DNA from: Cylicocyclus nassatus
Lineage: Eukaryota; Nematoda; Chromadorea; Rhabditida; Strongylidae
Reading direction: 5' to 3'
Assembly (NCBI GenBank): GCA_958299035.1
Contig: CATQJL010000305.1
Coordinates: 31,323,733-31,387,732, forward strand
Length of the DNA: 64,000 nt
Every line of letters begins with the position of its first letter. Positions within the stretch are counted from its first letter, which is position 1. Shown one piece after another: positions 12,838 to 24,559 of the stretch. Under the pieces are notes generated by a model. It was not told the DNA's origin, ran no database searches, and was given only the letters and a program-made list of their open reading frames with translations. The position numbers and the translations under genes were made by a program.

Positions 12838-15800
12838 ATGTCAGACGAGAAGTTTGAGGTCAAAGAAAGCGACATGGAAGAAGCGGAGCAATCAGTGGTC
12901 GTTGCTGTGGTTCGAGAAGCACAGAAATTGTACAATATCGACAAGGTAAACCAAAATCTATGTGTCTTTCTAGCTCTTTTTTATTTCAAACTAGCTGGCT
13001 TGCCCGGCTCCGCCGGGCCTGCCAGCTAGACCCGTGTACGTATGTTCCGAATAGAAATTTTTATCTCTGAACCGATTGGGACCGAACTTTGCACACATAC
13101 ACTTCGGGGCAGGGAGCGTGTCACAGCCCACTTTTCGTTATCGATCGATGTCGATTTTACCGATTTTTTGCAAAATTTGAGCTAGGGGGCTAGGATTTTG
13201 CACAGGGGGGTAATCGAGCATGCTGATCACCCCTTCGGGGTGATCAGCATGCTCGATTACCCCCCTCTGCCAAATCCCAGCCCTCTAGCTCGAATTTTGC
13301 AAAAAATCAATAAAATCGATATCGATCGATAACGAAAAGTAGCCTATGACACGCTCCCTGCCCTGAAGTATATGTGTGCCAAGTTTGGTCCCGATCGGTT
13401 CAGAAATAAAAATTTGTATTCGGAACATACGTACATACATACAGACAGACAGACATACAGACAGACATACAGACAGACAGACAAACAGACATTCAGCTTT
13501 ATATATAAGATGAAATTCATGAAAAAAGTTTTACCTGTCTTTCCATCCCTCTAATTATTTTCGCGCAAAGTTGCACAGAAAAGATTCATATCGTTCCATG
13601 AGTTTTGAAAAGGGTCCGGATATGTAGTATTGTACAAATTTTCATCACATATGTAAAGTACATACACCACCTCCTATTCTATCAGTGCATTGATTTCACT
13701 CCAAACAACTAAAATCGAAAAAAAAATGAAAATCTAATTATTGACATTTCTACTGCACATTTTTTGATTGAATGAATAAGTACGGCAGACGACTTTCGCT
13801 TGACCTTTTATCGTCTTCTTTAAGCCGATCCGAAAATCCCATGATTCGAAAGTCTCATCAACTTGTATCGCCAACACATCAAAAATTTTTGGCTTTAAGC
13901 AACACTTGCATGATTTTCTTGATTCGAATTCCAGTAAACTAAATGGACTCTTGTTAGTAGCAAAGGAGATTACACGCGAAGTATTTAATGCGAGATCAGA
14001 TCTGTTTCCAGAATTATTGTGCGACTATTGTTGATACGAAAACTGAAGCCGCAAATGCAAGAATTTCGGTTTCGCCAAGAATCTAGCTATCGGCAATGAT
14101 TTAAGAATTTAATCGAAATATTTGACACTTATTCAACTATTCGAATATTCGAATAGTCGAAGGTGAAAAGAGTGAAAAGACCTTCATTTGAATATTTATT
14201 CCTTTGCGCTTTTGAAAAGATGGCTTATTCGAGCATTCGAATTTTCAAGGATTTTTTGAATACAGTCATTCAATATTTGAAAATTTTTAAACACTTGTTC
14301 GAATATTTGAATATTTGAGCAAGAAAGCACATATTCGAATGTTTGGGTGTTGAAATGTTTATCCGCATGTTTCATATGCGAGCTTTCTGCATATTCGAAT
14401 AATGCATTTGAATATTTGTATGTTTAAACATTCGAATATTCAATTATTAGATTATTCGAATAATCGAAAATTCGATCAAAATATCCAAACCTTGGAATGT
14501 GCCCAGATTCGATTATTCGAATTTATATGAAAGTCGGAAATCGAATTATATTCATTCATTCAAAAAATTTCAAAAAATAAATCACGTTATTCTTCATTCG
14601 AAAAATTGTCAAAAATCAATCATTTAAATCCATTCATTTGATGAAAAATTCAGTTCGTTACAACTATAATAAGAAGCAATTTCATATAGATTGCGTAATT
14701 ATGACTCACTGAAATTTCGTGGATCCTCTAGTTTTACAGTACAAATTTGAAAATCAAACGCTTCAAGCAGTAAATTGTTACAAATCCTAGGAGCGAGTCA
14801 CTCTCATTTTTCACTATCCATAATTTCAGGACGTTGCAGCTTATATAAAGGAAGAACTCGATAAGCAATTGAGTCCAACGTGGCACGTTATATGCGGAAA
14901 ATGTTTTGGCTCTAGGGTATCATACGAGATGGGCCATTTCCTACTTCTTAAATGCAATAGGGTAAGCATCTTGTTGAATTTAGCCATTATCTACATTAAA
15001 AAAAATCGCTTCTGTGCTTGAGGCAATGCTCTAAGCCCGCCCTAGGTGTACGGCTATGACGCAGTATCTGCAATTTTTTTAGAATCTTATATATAAAGCT
15101 GAATGTCTGTTTGTCTGTATGTCTGTCTGTCTGTCTGTCTGTCTGTATGTATGTCTGTGTGTACGTATGTTCCGAATAGAAAATTCCATTTCTGAACCGA
15201 TCCGGACCAAACTTGGCACACATACACTTCGGGCCCCGGCGGGTGTCATAGGCTACTTTTCGTCATCGATCGATATCGATTTTATCGATTTTTATCGATT
15301 TTTTTGCCGAGTTCACCTACGGGGCTGGGAGTTGGCACAGGGGGGTAATCGAGCATGGGGATTCCGAATACAATATTGGGTTTCAGGATTATCGATTACT
15401 TTTATCGATTTTATCGATTTTTTTGCAAAGTTTGAGCTACGGGGCTGGGAGTTCGCACAGGGGGGTAATCGAGCATGGGGATTCCGAATACAATATTGGT
15501 TTTCAGGATTATCGATTACTTTTATCGATTTTATCGATTTTTTTGCAAAGTTTGAGCTAGGGGGCTGGGAGTTGGTACAGGGGGTAATCGAGCATGCTGA
15601 TCACTCCCAAGGGGGGTGATCAGCATGCTCGATTACACTCCTGTGCCAAATTCCAGCCCCCTAGCTCAAATTTTCAAAAAATCGATAAAATCGAAAAAGT
15701 AATGGACGATCCTGAAAACTAATATTGTGTTCGTAATCTGCATGCTCGATTACCCCCCTGTGCAAACTCCCAGCCCCGCAGGTCAAACTTTACAAAAAAA

Positions 15801-18391
15801 AATCGATAAAATCGATAAAAGTAATGGACGATCCTGAAAACTAATATTGTGTTCGTAATCAGCATGCTCGATTACCCCCCTGTGCAAACTCCCAGCCCCG
15901 CAGGTCAAACTTTACAAAAAAAAATCGATAAAATCGATAAAAGTAATGGACGATCCTGAAAACTAATGTTGTATTCGGAATCCCCATGCTCACTTCGCCC
16001 CCTGTGCCAACTCCTAGCCCTGTAAGTGAACTCTGCAAAAAAATCGATAAAAATCGGTAAAATCGACATCGATCGATAACGAAAAGTGGACTGTGACACC
16101 CGCCAGGGCCCGAAGTGTATGTGTGCCAAGTTTGGTCCGGATACGGCGGAGCCGGGTAAGCCAGCTAGTTGTTAATAATCACTCATCGAAAAAGCCAATT
16201 TCACGCATCAGTCGAGCGAATCAATCTCAAAGCTTCCATTTTTGATCTCTGGCGTGCCGCCACTGGTATTTTCTCGGGTCATTTGTAACTTAACACGTTC
16301 CGGACCGGTGCTGCACATGGTGCAGCACGCGCCTTTCAAAGATCTTTTTAGTGTTTGCAGGAAGTTTTCTTTTTGTCCAAGGTTATAGTCAAAGGCCTAA
16401 GCTCCTCCTTTTTGAATGACTCTGTAAGGCTGTGCCGCCGATATTTGTTTAGAAGATATGAGGACACAATTCGAACACAGTTGCAACGAAGTGCGGCAAC
16501 GCGAACGACGCGTGCGACGTCGCAACTTTTCTTAGCTTTGAATACAAAAAGAAGAACCATAGTTTTAATAATGATGTGTATCGTGTACAACATAGATATT
16601 TTTGGATACAATTAGAAACTGAGTTCTTGTTCCTATCTCTCAGGAAAGCACAGAAGTCCTTCTCAGGCGACAAATTTCAAACACTTCGAATTCACTCAGA
16701 ACTTTGGGAATGAATCTTATCTGACATGCTGATTACAGATGTAGCACACAGTAAACAAATTAAGGTCTCTTTGTTGGCTAACGGCTGAAAGTACCCTAAT
16801 TTCACGCGTACAGGGCGCGGAGGATTATTTTTTCAAAATTGACTGGCCCAAATACGCCAAAGAACTTTGCAACCAAAGGACCCTATGCCATGGTGTATAT
16901 TGCCTGAGAGAATCGTACGACATAGGGATCGCTTTCCGAAATACTTTGGAGCGGCTGAGGAGTTTGATTGAAAAATCGAAAAAGGCGCGCCTTGTACGCG
17001 TGATTAGGGCACCCTCTTTTTCGCCGCGCGCGATTTCGCGGTCCGAAACGTGTTAATATGTGGGTCTGCACACTGTGCGCGTCAATCGACGACACCGTAA
17101 CTTGTAACTCCTCAGTAAAACCTTTTCTAGCGTGATGGAGTGTGGAAATGTGCATTCCTTACACTAATACACATCCAATCAAATCAAAAAAAAAACAAGA
17201 AAACAAGAAGAAATTACTTGAAATGAGCAGGCTATAAACATTCGGTACGTCAAATAGCGCGCACGGTGTGCAAGACGCATAGTCAATTATAAATGACTCA
17301 CCGATAAAAAAAATCTCAGGACAAGTTGAACTAGCCCACTACGTGAACATGCGCTTGCTACTTGTTTATGACGGTTTTTGCTGGAGAAAAGATCGAATCT
17401 TTGTTTCAAAACTCTCTGCGATAGCAGTACGCGAAGTGTTTGTGACAGTGACACACCTTGTGCCGCATCTCAAAGCATTGGCAAGAATATACGTCAGATA
17501 AAATTCTTCGTTAAATTGTAGTGAGCTTGATTAGCAAAGTATGGTTTTTCACTCAAAAGTCATGAGGTTTGAACAGAAATGCAGGAAGGTTGGGCTTTCT
17601 GGCGATCCTCATGACTTTTGAATGAAAAACCAAGCTTTGGTGAAATGGGCTTATCTTATAAACGAGTTGGCCAGATTTTTCGAGATCCTATCCTATCTCT
17701 ACCTAACACTTCACGGCGCAGTTGAAGATATTTTTGCTTTTTTTCTGCCCTCGTGGTGCAGTTTGTCGTGCAAACATTTCAAAAAGTTTTTCAAAAATTT
17801 TGTTCACTAAGTAGCAACCTTCACGTTCTTGTAACCAAGCTTTTGGCGACTCTTCTGTAGGGGATTTTTCAACAAAATTTAGGGGGACACAGCGTACTCA
17901 TAAACAAGAGTTTGAGTGCTATTGACTTTCAAAACAAAAGGGAGGAATTCTCACTCAAGTATCTGCACAAAGCAAAGAACTAATTTCGTCGTGATTACAA
18001 AGTAATCGATGATTGTGAGAAGTCTCTGTTTGCGATCTCACTCTAGTACCAGAAATCTAATATGGCCGTTTCTTAAAGGGCCTTCTTGATATATTCAATA
18101 TATTCTATGACAATTATTTTCTACAGAATGTAATTTACCGAACAGAATTCCTTTGCTAACTTTATCACTCTTGAGATTTGTAGGTCCCTATAGTATTTAA
18201 CCCACATGAACCAGTTCACATTAACGTTGCAGTGTTTAGTATTTTTCCCGCATGCTGTAAAGATATACGCTAAAAAAAGTGACAACCCGACGTGCATTTC
18301 CGCCAAATTTCTTCTCCATTCAATACTCTAAAGTTCAACAATTCTGTAATCAATTCAGGTGAACGTCATGATCTTCAAATGCGGTTACTAG
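12838..18391 (+). CDS. dynein light chain, LC8 type
   Basis: Three exons, 12838-12945, 14830-14961 and 18359-18391, with GT-AG introns all in phase 0, encode 90 residues; LC8 proteins are usually about 89. LC8 is a small dimer that binds short motifs in dynein intermediate chain and many other partners. Family features: an acidic N terminus, helix 1 ([16 protein letters not shown]), helix 2 ([12 protein letters not shown]), the block [14 protein letters not shown], then [12 protein letters not shown] and the final strand [10 protein letters not shown], matching the canonical H-F-I..VAILLFKSG ending. It is more diverged than the near-invariant ubiquitous LC8, so it is probably one of the extra nematode dlc paralogues. 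Introns 1 and 2 (1.9 and 3.4 kb) are filled with transposons. It converges on vdac-1, 357 bp away. The start is the only upstream ATG in frame. Confidence 0.85.
12991..13510 (-). mobile_element. non-autonomous Helitron with foldback core
   Basis: Read on the minus strand it begins TCTTATATATAAAGCTGAAT, has a CAGA/TCTG microsatellite near its 5' end, and ends in a GC hairpin (CCCGGCGGAGCCGGG) about 10 bases before CTAG. It sits between host A and T, as Helitrons do, with no target duplication. The interior is a long inverted repeat centred near 13228 (GATCACCCC/GGGGTGATC), with arms of about 190 bp carrying ATCGATAACGAAAAG-type sequence. It lies in intron 1 of the dynein light chain gene. Confidence 0.82.
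14110..14640. repeat. ATTCGAAT-rich degenerate array
   Basis: The palindromic word ATTCGAAT or close variants (TATTCGAATA, ATTTGAATAT, TTCGAATGTT) recur many times in both orientations at irregular spacing, within intron 1 of the dynein light chain gene. It has no fixed period, so it resembles a decayed satellite or a repeat grown from a short palindrome. Confidence 0.65.
15085..16168 (+). mobile_element. non-autonomous Helitron with foldback core
   Basis: The 5' end is TCTTATATATAAAGCTGAAT after host A. The 3' end has the GGCGGAGCC hairpin and then GCCAGCTAG before host T. The interior holds several tandem and inverted copies of a ~120 bp module (TCGATTTTTTTGCAAA..., GGGGCTGGGAGTT, GGGGGGTAATCGAGCATG) arranged as a foldback about a centre near 15615. 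It is twice the length of the copies at 12991 and 48072 because of module duplication. It lies in intron 2 of the dynein light chain gene. Long open frames across it are repeat artefacts. Confidence 0.82.
16290..17056. mobile_element. piggyBac-like element, TTAA flanked
   Basis: Begins TTAACACGTTCCGGACCG and ends with the inverted CGGTCCGAAACGTGTTAA (17 of 18 match). TTAA target plus such ends is the piggyBac superfamily hallmark. About 770 bp. An open frame without ATG runs from about 16746 to the right end but resembles no transposase motif I know. It lies in intron 2 of the dynein light chain gene. Confidence 0.75.
17535..17639. repeat. 33-bp-arm hairpin in dynein intron 2
   Basis: Arms 17535-17567 and 17607-17639 match at about 30 of 33 positions (both contain GGTTTTTCA and CAAAAGTCATGAGG) around a loop of about 39 bases. 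It is long enough to fold like a small-RNA precursor, but equally typical of a tiny foldback MITE. No target duplication is obvious. Confidence 0.7.
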
Positions 18392-18748
18392 AACAGAGGA
18401 ACAGAATCTATACAAAATATAATTATACTGTACATTCGATTGTATAAATCTTGCCAAGATTTTTTCTATCACATTCTATATGCGATAATCTTCTCGAATA
18501 TGCCTCGTTATGCCAATCTCCCGACTCTCTTTTATGAAGTGAAACGTTACGAGCACAAAAATTGCATAACACACACAATCAAATTTAACACAAACGAGAA
18601 TTATTTCCTATAAACAACGCATAAATTTTCATTACGCCATCTTAATAAGGATCCACAGGAAACAACTTCAACAGGCCAGCAAGAACTACCAATAACTAGA
18701 CTAAAAACATCTAGAGACTATGGAGATAGTCGATCAACAACACTATAA
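18392..18748. other. convergent intergenic spacer
   Basis: 357 bp between the stop codons of the dynein light chain (+) and vdac-1 (-). AT-rich; it must hold both 3' ends. I could not place a clean AATAAA for either gene. Confidence 0.6.
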
Positions 18749-21700
18749 TCACTGCGCTGGTTCATACTCCAGTCCCATTCCAAATTTGTGGTGGTCGTTC
18801 GAGGTCAAATTGAATTGCGATGAGAGCGTCATCTTCAAGTCGGGTGAAAGGGAGTGCGTCGCAGCTAATGCCACCTTGAAAAAATTTCGAATATATAAAT
18901 TTGCAACGAATATCCAAACGAGGTAGGAAGAAAAAATAGCAGTAACGAATAACAAAACCAAAACTAATGATAACCTGGCTAGAGTTGTTCAACTTGGCAC
19001 GAAGAGTAAGGTCTCTTGAAGGGGCGTACTTAGCTGCAAGGCCAAAGTCAGCTCCATTACCTCCAACCTAAAAACTTTGGAGATAAAGTAACAGACTGAA
19101 TATCCAAGCTTAAATCAATGCACTAGATCATATAAAACGGAATGAGTGGGACTATCCTACTCTGAGTGTCAGCTCTAGATTTGATGACAAAGGCGCCAAG
19201 CAGCAACAAAAGCTCGCGATCTTGTGGTGCTTCCTGCTTTTTCTGTGAAAGACAAGATAAACGTCTAACTTTACACTCTGAAGAGTCAAAGCAAATAGGC
19301 GAGCAAGATAAGTCAACGCATCATTGCGAAGCTGCAGTTACAGACCTTCTTACTGCGGTCAACAGTCTTTTTGCGTCATGAAATGACTGCCTTTTACCCA
19401 GGGCAAGTGTCATTGACTGTAAGATCAAATCTGACATTTCAAAATGACTTCCAAAATTATTCGCTTTACTGATATCAATGTGGCTTTTATCACCTTACAA
19501 GCTGGATCTTCTGCAACACTTAAGGAAATAAACCCATCCAGTTTACTGCTTGAAAATGTCTAATCAAAAACACTCAAACTACAACAAACAAGCGCCGTCT
19601 AACTGAAAGACTATGGTGGCTGGTGGCTATGCCCCACTCGTTAGCGACAAGATAGCATCCGAGCATAACTAACAATAACTTTGCTGCAGCTGTAATCAAA
19701 GAAATTTCGCGAGGCGAAGGTGCAGGTCGTTGTCGCATTGACAAGCATGACGCCTTCAACAAACACTTTAGATAAGCGATTTTTCTATAAAACTAAAGTG
19801 AAAACATGACATTGTTTCGCGCACGTATGTTCAATGTTTGATCCCGTGCTTGTACTCAAGCTCAGATGAAAATCTAAGTCCGGTAAACATTTTCGACAAC
19901 CTTGTTGCAAATTAAAGCGCTAGACGCGTTGAATCAAAATCATCGGGACCATTGTGTATGAGCTCACAAAATCAGAAAGCAGCAAATAAGACAAAGAAAA
20001 CATTTGTGATTGCAAAGCGATTGCACAGGATAAGAAAGTATGCCATTTGTGGGGAAAAAAAACTAACGAAATGCGGCTTACATGCCCAGATATTCAGATT
20101 TCTTGCAATATGACTCAAGAGAACATGCTTCTGTACACAAAATAATGGAATTAGCAACAGTAACCTAGCAGATTATCTGCTTGAGTCAAGAATGTACGAA
20201 ACGTTGAAATCGATGTAGTGGTAAGCAAAGAACAGCTGAACATACCTTCCATCCAAGCATGGTTCCGATTTCTACATTGTACGCAACTTTGTGGAAGAGA
20301 GAAGCGCCAAAGTCGGTGGAGTTGACAACAAATGAATGCAAAGTATAGTCGGGAGCCTGATGCCCGAATGCCAGCGAGGTTGAAGCAAGCTGAAACAGCA
20401 ATCATATCCGTTTTAAACAAAGAAGATGAGCAAAGTAACCTTATTTGTTGCAGTATCGAAGGTAGCCGCTGCTCCAAACAACCATCCGTCGTGGCTGAAA
20501 ACACCAGCAGCGTTGACGACGGGAGAGGATGTAAGACCAACTTCAGCTGTTATCTGAAGCGAACAAGATAAGAAAAGACGCGATGATCACATCTCTAGAG
20601 TTCGTTGAACTTACCCTAGCAGTTTGTGCAGCCCAGTCGGCCTTCAGCTTTCCAGTTCGTTTACCAGCATGTGGGGCATAAACAGAGTCAAAAGTAAGCT
20701 TGAGGCCCCTTCCAAATTGCTCATTGACCTCGATGACAGTTCCGAGCTGATTCTCGGTGTTCCATTTTTCAGTCAAGGTGAGACCTGCAAGCAGGTATAA
20801 CAGATAACATTCCAAAAAATTTGGGAGAAAACGGAACATGGCGCGCTTTCAATCGATGGGATAAAGCATACGAGTACCCATGCTAAATCAGGAAAAAACC
20901 GTTACACCAATCTTCTACTTGAAACGTCATTCATTCCAGGGAAGACTGAGAAAATGTTTAAAGTGTACTATCGCCGCCAGCATCCGCGTTAAATCAGAAA
21001 ACATATGACTGCTATCACATTCAATAGTGTCAAATGTATAAGACGATCAAAGTAACATTTTACCCTTGAATTGATGAAAACGATTCAAATAATCGAAATA
21101 ACAAGAATGATACCGGAATTCGGCTGATTATCAATGAAATCTATTCTGTGGAACCATTGCAATGCTGTTTGATGCAAACAACCTTCTTATGAAGTTTACC
21201 AAGTTTGTGATGTGACCGCGATTTACCTTAGACTGAGAGAAACTGAACGCTGCGCTTTTTTATCACAGCTTGAGCTTGTTTGTTCTGTCATTTCAAATTG
21301 TAATCCCGAGAGGAGCAATTTCGACTTGGTAATCAAACGTAAGCAAACGTTATTCCCCTACTCTCGAACAAATGATACACAACTCTCGATAACTGCAACT
21401 GAGTAAATGCAATCGATTAATGTCTTAGATCTGTCAAAACTCATCATCACGACAGACTTGAGATAAAAAGCGACAAAGTTTTCGCAGCGAGCGAATCAAA
21501 CACTTATACCAGTGTGGATGAATGCGCAAAAGACATGAAAATCCATGATATGAGCGAAAGCGTAACATGAATGTAATTTCACTTACCATACGAAGGGATT
21601 TTGTACTTCACATCAAGGTTTCCGCCAAGTTTGCCTGAGCCCAAGTTATGAGACGCAGATGTCTTGAATTCTACTTCCTTCGCATCGCCTGCCCTGGTAG

Positions 21701-23104
21701 TTGTGTCAACCTTCAGGAATCCGTGATCTGAAAAATATAAAAGCATCGCTAACACGAAACCATAAGTTTTCTTCATTTTTTTACCCCATGTGTACTGCTG
21801 CTTTGTTGTATTTTGGTCATCATAAGCTTATGGTGCCAACTTTCTTTACACTGTATTGAGGGAATGCGATAAGCTCTCCCATAGACGGGAAAAAGAGATT
21901 TAGTGTACTCTCCATCCACTTTGTATTCGATTGTATTGCTGCGAATAGCGAATTCCTTTCGATTAAAAAGTAAAGATCAATCTTATTGACATGACTCCTT
22001 CCGTTACAGCTAAACAAGCCACTTTATCACTGAGTATGTGGATGTACTACTCAAAGCCTATGATGATATTACACCCCATCAGTTAAAGCGTTCATGCAAA
22101 ACATAAAACTGGTCTATGACACACGGAATAGAAGCAGCTCTTGTTGGTGACTTCGGTACTACTCAAGATCTCAAACATAACTAAAACTTGCATCTAATGG
22201 TCATTGTTCTGATATGCTGATTAGAAAAATCATGCATTCGCTAATTAGCGTCTCGCTGTAGATATACGATATGGGGTCAAACTCAGATCCTGTTGAAACT
22301 TCGCATAGAAAAGGTGGCGCATTTGACATGTTGACCCCAGTATCACGCTCAGCATATCAAAATATCAATCAAAAGTGGGAACCAAGCACAAAAGCGGAAA
22401 TCCCTACTTCTCACGCAGAGATGTTGCCTGCGTTCTGTGCCTGCGTTCTGTTATATTGCTCAATGATTGTCTTTATCAAACGTCGAGCTTTAGACAAAAT
22501 TTTAGGCAAAAAGTGAAATTCACCCTCTACCTTATTCGCCTGCAGCTTACTTCACTATCGTAACAAAAGAGTATATTTGTTACGACAGTGACATGATCGA
22601 TTAACACATTGACGACCAAGGCGTTTCACGGATCAGTCAACATTTTTTAGATAAAATCACGCACAATTCCATCTACAGTACACCTACAGTAACGCTGGAA
22701 TGCTAACAAAAACGGTAGAGGTTGTGTTTAGATCCAGTACAAAAGAAACTCCCGAAGTGGATTTAACACAAAATAGTAGCCATTTCGACGACACACATGG
22801 TGTGTCTGTCAAGCCTTGACGCACCATGTGTGTCAAGCGGTCGTCAATGTGTTAACATGACAGACTATACTCGGCGCAAAGTGACGAACAGCGATTCAAT
22901 TCCAAAAAGGTACCTAATCTTGCGACAAATCTTGAATCTCTTCTTCCCCCTCGCGAGATCCAGATTACAGTGCCTAATAAATGCACCAAGTGCTAATAGT
23001 AAAAATTGCAAGTATAAAGGAGATGATGGTATGAACTTACTGTAACCCTTGTTGAAAAGATCCTTGCATGATTTCCCAAGATCAGCAAATGTTGGAGGAG
23101 CCAT
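18749..23104 (-). CDS. vdac-1: voltage-dependent anion channel (porin)
   Basis: Seven exons, 23041-23104, 21587-21727, 20615-20784, 20440-20553, 20246-20389, 18975-19067 and 18749-18874, all with GT-AG introns and matching phases. They encode 283 residues, the usual VDAC length. VDAC is a 19-strand beta-barrel of the outer mitochondrial membrane passing ATP, ADP and anions. Visible: an N-terminal helix starting MAPPTFADLGKSCKDLF, the strand block GGNLDVKYKIPSYGLTLTEK, the nucleotide-binding GLK motif in QFGRGLKLTFDS near residue 95, and the C-terminal KFGMGLEYEP. It is very close to C. elegans VDAC-1 throughout (recalled). An acceptor-like ttttgcag ends one base before the ATG, consistent with SL trans-splicing. 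Intron 1 (1.3 kb) contains a TTAA MITE. It appears intact. Confidence 0.97.
22601..22855. mobile_element. piggyBac-like MITE (TTAA target)
   Basis: TTAACACATTGACGACC at the left and its exact inverse GGTCGTCAATGTGTTAA at the right; 255 bp. An inner hairpin (ACACATGGTG... and CACCATGTGT) lies near the right end. It is the best-preserved member of the family that also includes 4311-4532. Located in intron 1 of vdac-1. Confidence 0.85.
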
Positions 23105-23115
23105 TCTGCAAAATC
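23105..23115 (-). promoter_or_regulatory. probable trans-splice acceptor of vdac-1
   Basis: On the minus strand a T-rich tract ending ttttgcag is followed by a single A and then the vdac-1 ATG. A 3' splice site this close to the start, with no coding upstream, is the usual signature of spliced-leader addition in nematodes. A 5' UTR intron is the alternative. Confidence 0.6.
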
Positions 23116-23597
23116 TTAACGTTGTTACTGCAAAGCTTCGAAGTAACGACAATTAAAAATTGGAAAGGAAGGAAGCTCTTCGCAAGATGAAGACGATACA
23201 ATGCACGTTTGAATCTCTAGTAAATGAAACTAAAGACCAGATTTACGACAACCGGTGGAAGCAGTCCACCTCTACCAACTGATAAATGAGGCAAAAGACA
23301 AACTAAAGCGCAGAAGTGCGCTCAGGAAAGGTCGAGATCGACAACACACTTTGAGAGTGCATCGATGAATGACGGGCGGTGAACGCGATATCGACAGGGA
23401 CGCAGAGACGCGCGCGGACCAACTTTGTGCACTTTTCGGTGATCGAATTCGCAGCTCAATCTTTGATCTGAAGCAGCAAGATAGGGAGGGTGATGTTTGA
23501 TGATAAATAGAGCAGATGCACTAGACGCATGCGATGGGAGTAAAAAATATGCAGAAGTGACGCGCTCCACTGTTGAGAGCGAGAAACAGACGGAAAA

Positions 23598-23790
23598 GAG
23601 GTCGTCAAGGGGTGGGGGAACGAAAGCCGCCAGGGAACGCGGTGCCCGCGTGCAAACTCGTACACATTCTGCAATGTTTACGCGCCTCTGCACTAATCGC
23701 CGCAAGTTGCACGCCAAATAATGCTCGATCGCATTCCTTCGTATTTTTCATCACTTTTTGGACTTTTCTTATCTTCTTCCTCATCGTACT
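23598..23790 (+). repeat. dispersed CpG-rich repeat, copy 1
   Basis: About 190 bp (contains GAACGAAAGCCGCCAGGG and CACGCCAAATAATGC) is repeated in inverted orientation at about 32940-33140 at roughly 90 percent identity. It lies about 0.5 kb upstream of vdac-1. Function unknown; it may be part of a MITE, since CpG-rich sequence of this type is rare elsewhere in the window. Confidence 0.75.
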
Positions 23791-24129
23791 AATCTTGCAC
23801 AGCGTCGGCTATGCTCTGTATTCAATCTCGCGTCCCTTCTTCACAAGCTTTCCGTTATTTTTATGCAGAATCTTCGTTTTCAATAACCAATTGCTTTGTG
23901 GTAGCTGTGTGGTTGTCTTATTTGATTGCTGTATGATTGAATTTTGTTGGTGAACGTTGTCCTCGACTAGTATTCCGCATTGTTTATGTCGTTGGTTGGT
24001 ATGTTCACATAAAATGTCTGATGCTTTCAGGCATATCGTCTACGCATCCAGAGCTATAAGTTTTCGAGGCTGTCAACGTCATCTGCGTAAGTTTCACTTC
24101 TTTCAATTCGTTTAATGTTCATTTTGCAA

Positions 24130-24480
24130 GTGCGCTTGTGTTATATACGTTACTTGTCTATTTATATATGCTTTACATACATTTGCTTGTGTATATATGT
24201 ACTATGTTTGCTGATTATGTTTGTGTAGTCTTGTTTGTATATATGTGTGCATGTTTGTGTATAAATTATGTTTGTTGTTTGTGTTTATGTGTATGTGTTT
24301 GTATGTGTATGTTTGTGTATATTTGTTTGTATATGTGTGTGTGCATGTATGTGTATGTGTGGGTGTGCATGTTTGTGTATGTATTATGTTTGTTGTTGTG
24401 TTTGTATATGTATGTCTGTGTATATTTGTTTGTATATGTGTGTGCATCTTTGTGTACGTGTGTGTTTTGTTGTCGATCTG
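24130..24480. repeat. TGTGTATR-type simple repeat
   Basis: Imperfect microsatellite of TGTGTA, TTTGTG and TATATG words. Long Cys/Val/Tyr-rich frames on the plus strand and Thr/His-rich frames on the minus strand are by-products of the repeat, not genes. Confidence 0.9.
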
Positions 24481-24559
24481 TACTGAATGTCCATGTGCTT
24501 GTCTGCTTTATTCATTGTTATTTTCTGTACTTACATTCTTTTACAAGTCTTATGTTTCA

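Noticed and set aside
15119..15619. 166-codon frame with repeated [17 protein letters not shown] units
   Set aside because: It is the tandem module of the Helitron read in frame, not a repeat protein.
16746..17055. About 100-codon frame in the piggyBac-like element as a dynein exon
   Set aside because: Its [12 protein letters not shown] start looked exon-like at first, but the LC8 chain joins 14961 to 18359 in phase without it and it lies inside TTAA-bounded mobile DNA.
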